Source: an uncultured Collinsella sp.
GTDB lineage: Bacteria; Actinomycetota; Coriobacteriia; Coriobacteriales; Coriobacteriaceae
NCBI GenBank assembly: GCA_902493125.1
Contig: CABUOF010000001.1
Span: 3,071 to 67,070 of the forward strand
Reading direction: 5' to 3'
Length of the DNA stretch: 64,000 nucleotides
Below, one piece after another: positions 41,352 through 49,836 of this stretch. The first letter of the stretch is position 1. Each line of letters opens with the position of its first letter. A model generated the notes under the pieces. It saw only the letters and a program-made list of their open reading frames with translations, was not told where the DNA came from and did no database searches. A program made the translations under genes and the position numbers.

Positions 41352-43316
41352 TTAGTACATCTTTGCGCCGGCGGGGATGGAAGCGTCGAGCTGGATCAGG
41401 TTGAGGCGCTCCTCGCCCTCCTCCTCGTGGATGGCGCTGATGAGCATGCCGCAGCTGGGGATACCCATCATCTTGCGCGGAGGCAGGTTGGTGATGGCGA
41501 GCAGGGTCTTGCCGACCAGGTCCTCGGGCTCATAGTATTCATGGATGCCGGAGAGAATGGTACGGTCAGTGCCGGTACCGTCATCGAGCGTAAAGTTCAG
41601 CAGCTTCTTGGACTTCTTGACGGCCTCGCATGCCTTGACCTTCACGGCGCGGAAGTCGCTCTTAGAGAAGGTATCGAAGTCGACGAACTCCTCAAACAGC
41701 GGCTCGACGGCAATCTTGGAATAATCGACCGTGGGCTTGAGGGGCTTGACGAAGGGGCTCGCGGTGTTGCCGGCCTCGGCAGCCTTGGCAGCAGCGGCAC
41801 CGGACTGGAAACCCTTCTCGGGCTTCATGTGCGGGAACAGCAGCACGTCGCGGATGGAAGCCTGGTTGGTGAGCAGCATGACCACGCGGTCGATACCGAT
41901 GCCAATGCCGCCCGCGGGAGGCATACCGTACTCGAGGGCGCGCACGTAATCCTCGTCGTACTCCATGGCCTCGTCGTCGCCGCCGGCCTTCTCGGCCATC
42001 TGGGCAGCGAAGCGCTCGGCCTGGTCGACCGGGTCGTTGAGCTCGGAGAACGCGTTCGCGTACTCGTGGCCGGCGATGACCAGCTCAAAGCGATGGGTCA
42101 GGCGCGGGTCATCCTCAAAGCGCTTGGCAAGCGGGCTAACCTCGATGGGGTAATCGCACACGAAGGTAGGGTTGACGATGGTGTCCTCGCCCAGCTCGTC
42201 ATAGATCTCGGCGATGATCTTGCCGGCGGGCCACTCGGGCTTGATCTCCAGGCCCTTCTCGCGTGCGGCGGCAGCAAGCTCCTCAACCGGCGTGTCGATG
42301 GTGACCTGCTTACCAATCACGTCAGAGACGATGTCGGTCATGGGACGGCTGGCCCACTCACCAGAAAGGTCGATGGTCTGGCCCTGGTACTCAATAACCT
42401 CGGGGTTGCCGATAGCCTTGTTAGCGGCCTTAATGACACCCTGGGCGAGCGCCTTCATGCCCTCGAGATCGGAGAAGGCGCGGTAGGCCTCCATCGTGGT
42501 GAACTCGGGATTATGGGTAAGGTCCATGCCCTCGTTGCGGAAGATACGACCGATTTCGAACACGCGCTCAAAGCCACCGACGATGCAGCGCTTGAGGTGC
42601 AGCTCGGTGGCAATACGCAGGTAGCACTCCTGATCGAGAGCGTTGAAGTGCGTGATGAACGGCTTAGCCGTAGCGCCACCCTGGATGGTCTGCAGGATGG
42701 GGGTCTCGACCTCCATGTAGCCGTCGGACTCCATAAAGCGACGGAAGGTGGAGAGGATCTGCGAGCGCTTGCGGAAGGTCTCGCGAACATCGTCGTTGGC
42801 AATGAGGTCGACGTAACGCTGACGATAACGGGTCTCCTTGTCGGAGAGGCCGTGGAACTTCTCGGGCAGCGGGCGAACGGCCTTGGACAGCAGCGTCGCG
42901 CTCTTGGGAGCGACGGAAAGCTGGCCGCGCTTGGTGCGCACGACCACGCCGGTCACGCCCAGGATATCGCCCAAGTCGAGGGCCTTGAGCGTGCTCCAGG
43001 CTGCCTCGTCCATGTCGTTAATACGGCAGAACAGCTGAATCTCGCCAGTCGCGTCGCGGACGACGATGAACATGATCTTGCCCTGACCGCGCTTGGCAAC
43101 CACGCGGCCGCCGATCTTTACGACGTCCTCGGTGTCCTCGCCATCGGCAAGCTCGGCATACTTAGCCTCGATGTCGGCAACGTAGTCCTCGATCTCGGAG
43201 TGCTCGGGGTACGGATTCTGGCCCGCCTCGAACAGGGAGGCGCGCTTGGCCAGGCGGGTGGCGCGCTCGTCGTTGAGCGTCGATGCCTGATCGGCGGCGT
43301 TCTGGTTCTCTGCCAT
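41352..43316 (-). CDS. lysS: lysyl-tRNA synthetase with C-terminal tRNA-binding domain
   Basis: A class II synthetase of 654 residues, against about 500 in most bacteria. An N-terminal OB-fold anticodon domain (about 60-170) precedes the catalytic core with motif 2 (VFEIGRIFRNEGMDLTHNPE) and motif 3 (GIGIGIDRVVMLLTNQASIR). After a linker, residues about 545-654 form a tRNA-binding OB-fold of the EMAP-II/MetG-C/Trbp111 type (FDTFSKSDFRAVKVKACEAV, TILSGIHEYYEPEDLVGKTL, MMGIPSCGMLISA). This extra domain should raise tRNA affinity. It follows greA and a terminator. Confidence 0.95.
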   Translation of the reverse strand: MAENQNAADQASTLNDERATRLAKRASLFEAGQNPYPEHSEIEDYVADIEAKYAELADGEDTEDVVKIGGRVVAKRGQGKIMFIVVRDATGEIQLFCRINDMDEAAWSTLKALDLGDILGVTGVVVRTKRGQLSVAPKSATLLSKAVRPLPEKFHGLSDKETRYRQRYVDLIANDDVRETFRKRSQILSTFRRFMESDGYMEVETPILQTIQGGATAKPFITHFNALDQECYLRIATELHLKRCIVGGFERVFEIGRIFRNEGMDLTHNPEFTTMEAYRAFSDLEGMKALAQGVIKAANKAIGNPEVIEYQGQTIDLSGEWASRPMTDIVSDVIGKQVTIDTPVEELAAAAREKGLEIKPEWPAGKIIAEIYDELGEDTIVNPTFVCDYPIEVSPLAKRFEDDPRLTHRFELVIAGHEYANAFSELNDPVDQAERFAAQMAEKAGGDDEAMEYDEDYVRALEYGMPPAGGIGIGIDRVVMLLTNQASIRDVLLFPHMKPEKGFQSGAAAAKAAEAGNTASPFVKPLKPTVDYSKIAVEPLFEEFVDFDTFSKSDFRAVKVKACEAVKKSKKLLNFTLDDGTGTDRTILSGIHEYYEPEDLVGKTLLAITNLPPRKMMGIPSCGMLISAIHEEEGEERLNLIQLDASIPAGAKMY

Positions 43317-43334
43317 AAGTTAGCTCCTCAAACT

Positions 43335-43367
43335 AAAACGCTCCCCAGGATTCGGTCCCAGGGAGCG
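43335..43367 (-). terminator. terminator between greA and lysS
   Basis: On the minus strand, CGCTCCC / GGGAGCG (43339-43345 with 43361-43367), then TTTTAG. It separates greA from lysS. Confidence 0.78.
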
Positions 43368-43395
43368 AAAACATACCTTTACGCGGGACCGTGGT

Positions 43396-43866
43396 CTAGC
43401 GTGCGATCTTGGCGATGGTGTAGATGCGGGTCTTGCCGGAAGGCGTAACGACCTCGACGGAGTCGCCCTCGCCATGACCAATGATGGCGTGGCCGACCGG
43501 AGACTCGTTGGAGATCTTGTGCTCGAGCGAGTTGGTCTCGGTGGTACCGACAAGCGTGACCTCCATGACCTCACCGTTGGGATCAATCAACGAAACGGTG
43601 GAACCAATGGAGACGGTCAGATCACCCGTGGTGGCAGCAACCTGGGCGTTGGCGAGAATAGCCTGAATCTCGGCGATGCGAGCAGCATTCTGGGCCTGCT
43701 TGTCCTTGGCGGCATCGTACTCGGAGTTCTCCGAAAGGTCGCCGAACGCGCGAGCTTCCTTGATGTCCTCGACGATCTCCTTGGCGTAATCGCCCTCACG
43801 CCAAGCGAGCTCCTCGACGAGCTTCTGGCGGCCCTCAGCGGTCAGTACGATCTGGCTTGCGTCCAT
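43396..43866 (-). CDS. greA: transcription elongation factor GreA
   Basis: A 156-residue factor that lets stalled RNA polymerase cleave its transcript. The N-terminal coiled coil includes LTAEGRQKLVEELAWREGDY and the basic/acidic tip FGDLSENSEYDAAKDKQAQN, which carries the catalytic Asp-Leu-Ser-Glu-Asn region. The C-terminal domain reads ESPVGHAIIGHGEGDSVEV. Normal length. Confidence 0.96.
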   Translation of the reverse strand: MDASQIVLTAEGRQKLVEELAWREGDYAKEIVEDIKEARAFGDLSENSEYDAAKDKQAQNAARIAEIQAILANAQVAATTGDLTVSIGSTVSLIDPNGEVMEVTLVGTTETNSLEHKISNESPVGHAIIGHGEGDSVEVVTPSGKTRIYTIAKIAR

Positions 43867-43879
43867 ACGGATATCTCCC

Positions 43880-43907
43880 CAACTATGATGTAACGATCAA
43901 CTGTCAA
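43880..43907 (-). promoter_or_regulatory. putative promoter of greA
   Basis: TTGACA (43902-43907 antisense), a 16-bp gap, then TAGTTG (43880-43885 antisense). It lies just upstream of the greA start. Confidence 0.45.
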
Positions 43908-43909
43908 CA

Positions 43910-43948
43910 AAAACGAAAAAGACCGGCTAGCCTGCGGGCAAGCCGGTC
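43910..43948 (-). terminator. terminator of tatA
   Basis: On the minus strand, GACCGGCT / AGCCGGTC (43921-43928 with 43941-43948) with an inner partial stem, then TTTTTCGTTTTTG. Confidence 0.85.
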
Positions 43949-43973
43949 AGGTGCTCACCCCAAAGGGATGGGA

Positions 43974-44249
43974 CTACTCTGCGTCCGCGTCGCTGTCCTC
44001 TGCCTTCTTTTGCTTGGCAGCAGCGAGCTTGGCCTCGAGCTCTGCGATCTCCTTGTCCTCCTTGGACTCCTCGACCACAACGTCCTCGGCCTGCTTGGTT
44101 TCGCCCTTATCGTCGCCCTCCATACCCTCGCGGATATTCTTGACGGTAGAGCCGAGGGACTTACCGAGCTTCGGCAGGTTCTTAGGCCCAAAGATAATCA
44201 GGACAACAACGAGAATAATGATGAGCTCAGGAGCCCTCAGTCCAAACAT
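43974..44249 (-). CDS. tatA: twin-arginine translocase TatA/E family subunit
   Basis: A 91-residue membrane protein. A single N-terminal helix ([20 protein letters not shown]) with the conserved FGPKxLP hinge is followed by the amphipathic helix [15 protein letters not shown] and a highly charged tail. The frame continues upstream through the tRNA-Pro gene, so the ATG at 44249 (MFGLRAPEL) is taken. TatC is not nearby. TatA is favoured over TatB by length and the FGP hinge. Confidence 0.9.
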   Translation of the reverse strand: MFGLRAPELIIILVVVLIIFGPKNLPKLGKSLGSTVKNIREGMEGDDKGETKQAEDVVVEESKEDKEIAELEAKLAAAKQKKAEDSDADAE

Positions 44250-44322
44250 GTAGACCTCCACAATACAGCGAGACAAGCTCGAATGAGTATACCGCGGGTA
44301 TCGCGGTATCACAACAATAGCT

Positions 44323-44350
44323 AAAAAAAGGGACCGCAAGAAGCGGTCCC
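44323..44350 (-). terminator. terminator of tRNA-Pro
   Basis: On the minus strand, GGGACCGC / GCGGTCCC with a 5-nt loop, then seven T. It lies 11 bp after the tRNA. Confidence 0.9.
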
Positions 44351-44361
44351 TCCTCATGCTC

Positions 44362-44438
44362 TGGTCGGGTTGACTGGATTTGAACCAGCGACCCCTGCGT
44401 CCCGAACGCAGTGCTCTACCAAACTGAGCCACAACCCG
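44362..44438 (-). tRNA. tRNA-Pro (CGG anticodon)
   Basis: A 77-nt cloverleaf with encoded CCA. The acceptor is CGGGTTG / CAACCCG, the anticodon loop is TTCGGGA and the T-arm is CTGGTTCAAATCCAG. Confidence 0.94.
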
Positions 44439-44487
44439 TTAGCTCGACTATAGTAACAAAGATTTTCGCCGCGTGCTAGAGAAATTT

Positions 44488-45384
44488 TTATTTCTTTGGC
44501 GCGTCGATTTGAACCGTGTTGGGAATAAGCTCAGTCGCGCAGGCCCACCAGCCATTTTGCTGGGCAGCATCGGCAAGCCTTTCGGCCGTGGCAGCGGTGT
44601 CGCAAATGGCAAACGAGCAGGCACCCGATCCGCACACATCTACAGCAACGGTTCCGTCCTGTTTACGCAGCCAGTCGAGGACCGTTTGAATCTGCGACTC
44701 CATCTGTGCGGAAATGACACCAAGGTTGTTATGGATGAGTGCATATGCCGTCTCGGCATCACCAGCACGCAAGGCAGAAGCTATCGCGCCGGGCTTGTCC
44801 GCAGGCACCGGGGCCTCGTCAAAACGTCGATAGGCTTCAATTGTCGAAACGCTTGCCTCGCGCGGCTTGACCAGCACGACGGGCGTCGCAGGCAGCGCGG
44901 GGTACTCAGTTGCCAGCACGTCTCCCCCACCTACGTAGAACGCAGGACTCGCGTGCAAAAAGAACGGGACGTCAGCACCAATGCCCCGCGCAATATCGTC
45001 GAGCGCTGGGTCGGTGCGATCAATGCCCCAGAGCTCTGCCAAGGCGACAATGACCGCGGCCGCATCCGTCGAGGGGCCGCCCAAGCCGGCGCACAATGGA
45101 ATGCGCTTCTCAATCGTCACGCAGACGTTTGCCTCGCGACCATAATGCTCGGCCATAGCAACCGCAGCCCGATACGCCGTATTCTTTTGCATGGGAAAAT
45201 CTGATGCCGGAACCGTCTGGACGGTCAGCGCCTGCGACGGCGCGACCGTCACGGTATCGGAAAGACCGACGGCCGCCATCAGGGAATCGACCCTGTGGTA
45301 GCCGCGGTCATCGCGCTCGGTATGAACCCCCAGGTAGAGGTTAATCTTTGCCGGCGCGGAAAGAGTCAGGGACCGATCGGTCAC
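44488..45384 (-). CDS. ispE: 4-diphosphocytidyl-2-C-methyl-D-erythritol kinase
   Basis: A GHMP kinase of the MEP pathway, 298 residues. It has SAPAKINLYLGVHTERDDRG at the start, the ATP-binding glycine loop IPLCAGLGGPSTDAAAVIVA, and CGSGACSFAICDTAATAERL. The glycine loop reads GLGGPSTD where GLGGGSSD is usual, a mild variation. It lies 2 bp after veg. IspD and IspF are encoded at 22.6-23.8 kb. Confidence 0.94.
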   Translation of the reverse strand: MTDRSLTLSAPAKINLYLGVHTERDDRGYHRVDSLMAAVGLSDTVTVAPSQALTVQTVPASDFPMQKNTAYRAAVAMAEHYGREANVCVTIEKRIPLCAGLGGPSTDAAAVIVALAELWGIDRTDPALDDIARGIGADVPFFLHASPAFYVGGGDVLATEYPALPATPVVLVKPREASVSTIEAYRRFDEAPVPADKPGAIASALRAGDAETAYALIHNNLGVISAQMESQIQTVLDWLRKQDGTVAVDVCGSGACSFAICDTAATAERLADAAQQNGWWACATELIPNTVQIDAPKK

Positions 45385-45386
45385 CG

Positions 45387-45683
45387 TTAATGCTCCTCGA
45401 GCTGATTGCCGAGCGGGGTAAAGATATGCTCGCCGCTCTCGGGGTCGAACAGCTCGACCTGGCCGGTGAGGACATCGATGTACTGGTAGGACTGACGCGA
45501 CTTGCGGCCGCGACGCTCGTCAACCTCGACAATGAAGACGGCCGGGTGGACGCTCTTGATGGTGCCCATGCGCTCGACGACGCGGGTACGGCCCATGTTG
45601 GCCTTCACCTTGACGCGATCGCCCACCATATCGGTCAGCTTCTCGTGGATGTCGTCGACGTGATTGACTTCCATCTCTTCCAT
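45387..45683 (-). CDS. veg: Veg family protein (DUF1021)
   Basis: A 98-residue cytosolic protein. The core VGDRVKVKANMGRTRVVERM and the following TIKSVHPAVFIVEVDERRG match the Veg family of Gram-positive bacteria, linked in B. subtilis to biofilm gene expression. The usual C-terminus is extended with an acidic tail (EHIFTPLGNQLEEH). GGAGG is 8 bp before the ATG at 45683. The veg-ispE order is the same as in Firmicutes. Confidence 0.85.
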   Translation of the reverse strand: MEEMEVNHVDDIHEKLTDMVGDRVKVKANMGRTRVVERMGTIKSVHPAVFIVEVDERRGRKSRQSYQYIDVLTGQVELFDPESGEHIFTPLGNQLEEH

Positions 45684-45816
45684 GAACAGGGCCTCCAGAA
45701 GGTGCAATTCAAAAAGGGGACAATACCCCTAAGATAGACAAAACTCTAATACTATAGCACCCTGTTGTGGCCATACGCAAGTAGCTAAAAAAGCCCGGTC
45801 TCGAATACGTACCAGA

Positions 45817-45879
45817 CGACAACCTCGCATGACCAGTTGTTACGCGGTTTGGTAAAACCGCGTAACCTAAAGGTTGTCG
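45817..45879 (-). repeat. 63-nt hairpin overlapping the dtd stop
   Basis: The inner 12-bp perfect stem GTTACGCGGTTT / AAACCGCGTAAC (45839-45850 with 45855-45866) is flanked by an outer 9-bp stem (45817-45825 with 45871-45879), whose second strand lies in the last codons of dtd. Confidence 0.65.
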
Positions 45880-46313
45880 GTGTCCAAGACGATGGTGAAT
45901 GGGCCGTCGTTGACCAGGTCGACCTTCATGTCGGCGCCAAAGATACCGTGCGCCACATGCTCAACGTCCTCGTGCACAAGCGTCAGGAAGTACTCGTAGA
46001 GCTCGTTGGCAACATCGGGTGCGCCGGCATCCGTAAACGATGGGCGGCGACCGTGGCGGCAGTCGGCGAACAGCGTGAACTGCGACACCACGAGCACCTC
46101 GCCGTCGACATCGGCAAGTGCCAGATTGGTCTTGCCGTTCTCGTCCTCGTTGATACGCAGCCCGCGGAGCTTGCCCCACAGCTTGTCGGCCTCGGCACGC
46201 GTATCGCCATGGCCCACACCCAGCAGCACCAGGTAGCCGCGTCCAATGCGGCCCACGCACTCGCCGTCGACCGTCACGCCGGCGTTGAGCACGCGCTGCA
46301 CCACCGCACGCAT
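45867..46313 (-). CDS. dtd: D-aminoacyl-tRNA deacylase
   Basis: A 148-residue proofreading enzyme that removes D-amino acids from tRNA. It begins [20 protein letters not shown] and holds the catalytic pair of motifs, [20 protein letters not shown] (SQFT) and the NxGP-type segment near the C-terminus ([16 protein letters not shown], with DGP here in place of the usual NGP). The start lies 3 bp after rdgB. Confidence 0.95.
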   Translation of the reverse strand: MRAVVQRVLNAGVTVDGECVGRIGRGYLVLLGVGHGDTRAEADKLWGKLRGLRINEDENGKTNLALADVDGEVLVVSQFTLFADCRHGRRPSFTDAGAPDVANELYEYFLTLVHEDVEHVAHGIFGADMKVDLVNDGPFTIVLDTDNL

Positions 46314-46316
46314 GGC

Positions 46317-46958
46317 CTACTCCTCGCCCGTCAGCTTGGCGGACAGATGCTCGAGCGCGTGGAAACGATGGCTGATGGCGTTCTTCTCGTCAGCCGTCAG
46401 CTCGGCCATGGTCTTGCCCGGCGTGTCGACCGGCAGGAACAGCGGGTCATAGCCAAAACCATGGTCGCCGCGGCCCTCGTGCGCGATAACGCCCTCGCAG
46501 GCGCCCTCGCCATAGGTAACCAGACCGTCCGTGTCGATGAGCGCGACGACGCTCATAAAGCGCGCGGTGCGGTCCTCATCTGCCACGCCTTCCAGGTTAA
46601 CGAGAAGCTTGGCGTTGTTGGCGGCATCGTCGCCGTGCACGCCCGCATAGCGCGCGCTATACACACCGGGCTCACCGTCCAGCGCGTCGACGACCAAGCC
46701 CGAATCGTCGGCAATGGCCATAAGGCCCGTCTCCTCAACCGCGGCTTGGGCCTTGATGATGGCGTTCTCCAAAAACGTCGTGCCGTTTTCCTCGGGATCC
46801 TCAAAATCACCCAGCTGGCCGAGCGCCACAAAGCGCACCTCGGGCATGACCTTGCCCAAAATGGCCTCGATCTCGGTGAGCTTATGAGCGTTTCCGGTTG
46901 CCACGACGATGGTCGCCGCCGGGTCGAGGGTGTCGATGTCAATCTTCTCAAGTGCCAT
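46317..46958 (-). CDS. rdgB: XTP/dITP diphosphatase (RdgB/HAM1)
   Basis: A 213-residue housecleaning pyrophosphatase for non-canonical purine nucleotides. It has TIVVATGNAHKLTEIEAILG, NAIIKAQAAVEETGLMAIAD, DDSGLVVDALDGEPGVYSAR and HGFGYDPLFLP. AGGAGG precedes the ATG at 46958; the frame opens 24 codons earlier. It is transcribed with dtd. Confidence 0.95.
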   Translation of the reverse strand: MALEKIDIDTLDPAATIVVATGNAHKLTEIEAILGKVMPEVRFVALGQLGDFEDPEENGTTFLENAIIKAQAAVEETGLMAIADDSGLVVDALDGEPGVYSARYAGVHGDDAANNAKLLVNLEGVADEDRTARFMSVVALIDTDGLVTYGEGACEGVIAHEGRGDHGFGYDPLFLPVDTPGKTMAELTADEKNAISHRFHALEHLSAKLTGEE

Positions 46959-47066
46959 GACTGGCCTCCTTGTCTCTATAGCAATGCCGAGTTGAGGACG
47001 ACGAGGACTTCGGTCTCTCTCCCGTCTCAATCAACGGCAGTCTTATACTTCGACGTTTTCCCAGAT

Positions 47067-47104
47067 AAAACCTGCCAAAATTAACATCCCTTTTTGGCAG
47101 GTTA
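47067..47104 (-). repeat. stop-anchored hairpin, copy 5
   Basis: On the minus strand the stem starts in the rph stop codon (AACCTGCCAAAA / TTTTGGCAGGTT) with loop AGGGATGTTAA, then TTATCTGG. The stem is nearly identical to copy 1 (4594-4632). Confidence 0.7.
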
Positions 47105-47827
47105 GGCGAGGGCTTGGCGCTGAAGCTCGATGAGCTCGGCGATACCCTTGTCGCCCAGGTCGAGCAGGGCGTTGAGACGCTTGCGATCGAAGGGCGCCTG
47201 CTCGCCGGTACCCTGGAGTTCGATCATCTCACCGGAATCGGTGGCGACGAGGTTCATGTCGACCTCGGCGTGGCTGTCCTCGGAATAATCCAAGTCGAGC
47301 AGGGTGTTGCCGTCGACGACGCCCATGGAAATGGCGGCAACCTGGCCCGTGAGCGGGATGCGCTCGAGTTTGCCCGCCTCGACCCACATGGCAAGGGCGT
47401 CGTGCAGCGCCAACCAGGCACCGGTAATGCTCGCCGTACGCGTGCCGCCATCGGCCTGGATCACATCGCAGTCGACGGTAACGGTGTACTCGCCGAGCGC
47501 CTTCATGTTGACGACGGTACGCAGACTGCGGCCGATAAGCCGCTCGATCTCCATGGAGCGGCCCTTGCGGTTGGCATGCTCGCGCTTGCAGCGTTTACCG
47601 GTCGAGGCCGGCAGCATCGCATATTCCGCCGTTACCCAGCCGGCCTTGGCGCCCTTGCGCCAACCCGGCACACCCTCCTCGATGGTGGCGGCGCACAGTA
47701 CGCGCGTGTCGCCGAACTCGGCCAGGCACGAGCCGTGGGCGTGCTTCATAACGCCGCGGGTGAGCTTAACGGGGCGCAACTCGTTGGCGGCGCGACCGTT
47801 AGCGCGGTTGACCTGCATGTACTCCAT
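47102..47827 (-). CDS. rph: ribonuclease PH
   Basis: A phosphorolytic 3'-5' exoribonuclease that trims tRNA 3' ends, 241 residues. It has the start [40 protein letters not shown], the RNA-binding Arg cluster [20 protein letters not shown] and [25 protein letters not shown] precedes the ATG. It lies between murI and rdgB; the rph-rdgB pair is common. Confidence 0.96.
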   Translation of the reverse strand: MEYMQVNRANGRAANELRPVKLTRGVMKHAHGSCLAEFGDTRVLCAATIEEGVPGWRKGAKAGWVTAEYAMLPASTGKRCKREHANRKGRSMEIERLIGRSLRTVVNMKALGEYTVTVDCDVIQADGGTRTASITGAWLALHDALAMWVEAGKLERIPLTGQVAAISMGVVDGNTLLDLDYSEDSHAEVDMNLVATDSGEMIELQGTGEQAPFDRKRLNALLDLGDKGIAELIELQRQALA

Positions 47828-47881
47828 AGAAATATCCTTTCGGCAAAAGATGTGGCGAAGGCCTTGACGGCTGCCTTACAT

Positions 47882-48766
47882 CTATTTCAGCTCATCGATA
47901 TCGATATGTTCGATGCTTTTGAGCGGCTGGCCAAAGATAAAGCTACCCGCCACCGCAAACTCGGCAATGTTGTCAGACGTGGTGGCAAAGCGATGCTGCG
48001 GCTCGGCTGCGTCGCCCGCCAGCTGCTCGCGGCGCGTGAGAATATCGGTCAGCTCGCGCGTGGTCTCCTCGGCGGAACTCACCACGCGCACTCCGGGACC
48101 CAGCGCATGGCGAATAGGCCCCACGAGCAGCGGGAAATGCGTGCAGCCGAGTACCACGGTATCGATGCCACGATCGTGCAGCGGCTCGACTGTGGCGCCA
48201 ACCAGCGCGCGAACGGCTGGCGTATCAAAAATATCCTCGTTCTCGAGCCACTGCTCCTGCAGATGCGCGCCCGAGGCGAGCTCGTGCTCGACGACCTCGA
48301 CAAAGCTCGAAGCCGGGCAGCCATACACATCGACACCAGCATCCAAATCCTGGATGGCGCGCGTGTAGGCGCCCGAGCGAATGGTGAGATTGGTGGCGAG
48401 CACGCCCACGCGACGCGTACGCGTGCTGTTGATGGCGGCGCGCGCGCCCGGGGCGATCACGCCGATCACGGGAACGTCGAGCACTTGCTGAGCCAAACGC
48501 AAGGCCGCGGCGGTCGCCGTGTTGCAGGCGATGACCATGATCTTAACGTCGTGCCTCGATAGCCAGCGGCCCGTCTGCAGCGCAAACGAGCGAACCTCGT
48601 CCTCGGTGCGGGTGCCATAAGGGCAGCGCTTAGTGTCACCGAAATAGTAGACGGACTCGTGCGGAAGTGCCGTTGCGATCGCGCGCGCGACCGTCAAGCC
48701 GCCCAGGCCCGAGTCGAACACGCCGATCGGACGCGTGTCCCCGGCCATATTATCGATATCGGACAT
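47882..48766 (-). CDS. murI: glutamate racemase
   Basis: Makes D-glutamate for peptidoglycan, 294 residues. The first catalytic Cys is in KIMVIACNTATAAALRLAQQ and the second in DTVVLGCTHFPLLVGPIRHA; the start is RPIGVFDSGLGGLTVARAIA. The ATG at 48766 follows GTGAGG closely; the in-frame TTG at 48802 is less likely. It precedes rph and follows the HAD phosphatase gene, near murE. Confidence 0.95.
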   Translation of the reverse strand: MSDIDNMAGDTRPIGVFDSGLGGLTVARAIATALPHESVYYFGDTKRCPYGTRTEDEVRSFALQTGRWLSRHDVKIMVIACNTATAAALRLAQQVLDVPVIGVIAPGARAAINSTRTRRVGVLATNLTIRSGAYTRAIQDLDAGVDVYGCPASSFVEVVEHELASGAHLQEQWLENEDIFDTPAVRALVGATVEPLHDRGIDTVVLGCTHFPLLVGPIRHALGPGVRVVSSAEETTRELTDILTRREQLAGDAAEPQHRFATTSDNIAEFAVAGSFIFGQPLKSIEHIDIDELK

Positions 48767-48817
48767 TACCTCACCAGATTCTCTCTCGAAAAATGCGACC
48801 AATCGTGATGCGTCGCG

Positions 48818-49729
48818 CTACGAACGGGCTGCGACCAGCAGCTCGGCCGTTGCCACCCAACCGTCGACAATCTTGCCGCGCGTAATATAGGCATTGTCGC
48901 AGGCGTCCAAGAACTCCGGGGCACCGGCGCTCGTCAGACCGTTCTCGACCAGGCAGAACATGCCAACATGGTCGGCCATGTAGAAGTCGGACTCGGAGTC
49001 GCCGAGCGCAAGCGTCTCCTCGCGCTCGATCCCCAGGTGCTCGCAGAAGCGCGCAATGGCAACGCCTTTGTTAAGACCCGCCGGATTGATGTTGAAGGCG
49101 CGACCGTCCTCGACGCGATCGAGCTCGAGCGTCGTCGGCTTGGACAGGTGAGTCAGATGGCCGTTGCAAGCCCAGATCAGACCGCAGCCGGCCTCGTCCA
49201 GGATGGCCTGGACCTCATCGTCGGGCACATCGCCGCGCATGCCGACGGTGACCTCACGGTACTTGTAGCCGGTCGACATGTCGTTGTGGTACTCGATCTT
49301 GTGCGGCCAGCGGGCAAGGATCTTCTCGCACACGCCGGTCTGCTCGATCACCTGGTGCGGAGTAAGGCCGCAGGCGGGGTCGTAAGGCATGTCGCCGGTC
49401 AGATACTCCCAATCGTTGGCTTTGAGGTCGTACATGACCAGGCCGCCCATCTCGCCGATGTAGGAGTTGAGGCCGAGCACGCGCGCGTCCTCGTGGATCA
49501 TGGTACGATTGCGGCCCGAGGTGGGAACCACCTGAATACCAGCGCGAGCGAGCGCCACGACGGCCTCGACGAGTTTGGTCGAGGGGTTGCCGTCGTTGTC
49601 GCGCAGCACGCACGAGCCGGGCGCGAGCATCGTGGCATCCAGGTCGGTAAAGACGTACTTGACCTTGGCCAAGCGCTCGCGCATCTCGCCCGAAAGCTCG
49701 GCAACGGTCGGCAGGGTGTTGTGGGACAT
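48818..49729 (-). CDS. HAD-superfamily hydrolase (Cof type)
   Basis: A 303-residue cytosolic phosphatase. Motif I is VFTDLDATMLAPG (nucleophile Asp, with DLDAT in place of the usual DLDGT). Motif II is VVPTSGRNRTMI, and motifs III/IV are GLNKGVAIARFCEHLGIERE and LALGDSESDFYMAD. A large C2 cap lies between. Substrates of Cof-type enzymes include sugar phosphates and cofactors. GGAG is just before the ATG at 49729. It sits between murE and murI. Confidence 0.88.
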   Translation of the reverse strand: MSHNTLPTVAELSGEMRERLAKVKYVFTDLDATMLAPGSCVLRDNDGNPSTKLVEAVVALARAGIQVVPTSGRNRTMIHEDARVLGLNSYIGEMGGLVMYDLKANDWEYLTGDMPYDPACGLTPHQVIEQTGVCEKILARWPHKIEYHNDMSTGYKYREVTVGMRGDVPDDEVQAILDEAGCGLIWACNGHLTHLSKPTTLELDRVEDGRAFNINPAGLNKGVAIARFCEHLGIEREETLALGDSESDFYMADHVGMFCLVENGLTSAGAPEFLDACDNAYITRGKIVDGWVATAELLVAARS

Positions 49730-49836
49730 GGTTACTCCGTTTACGTAGAAGGGTTTGGACTTGGACGGCATGTTTTGATTGAGGGAACACGCTTATGGCG
49801 ACAGTGCACTCAGGGCGCCGCCGCCATCATGGTTCA

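Noticed and set aside
44250..44432. N-terminal extension of TatA
   Set aside because: The upstream codons run through the tRNA-Pro gene and its terminator; TatA starts at its conserved short N-terminus.
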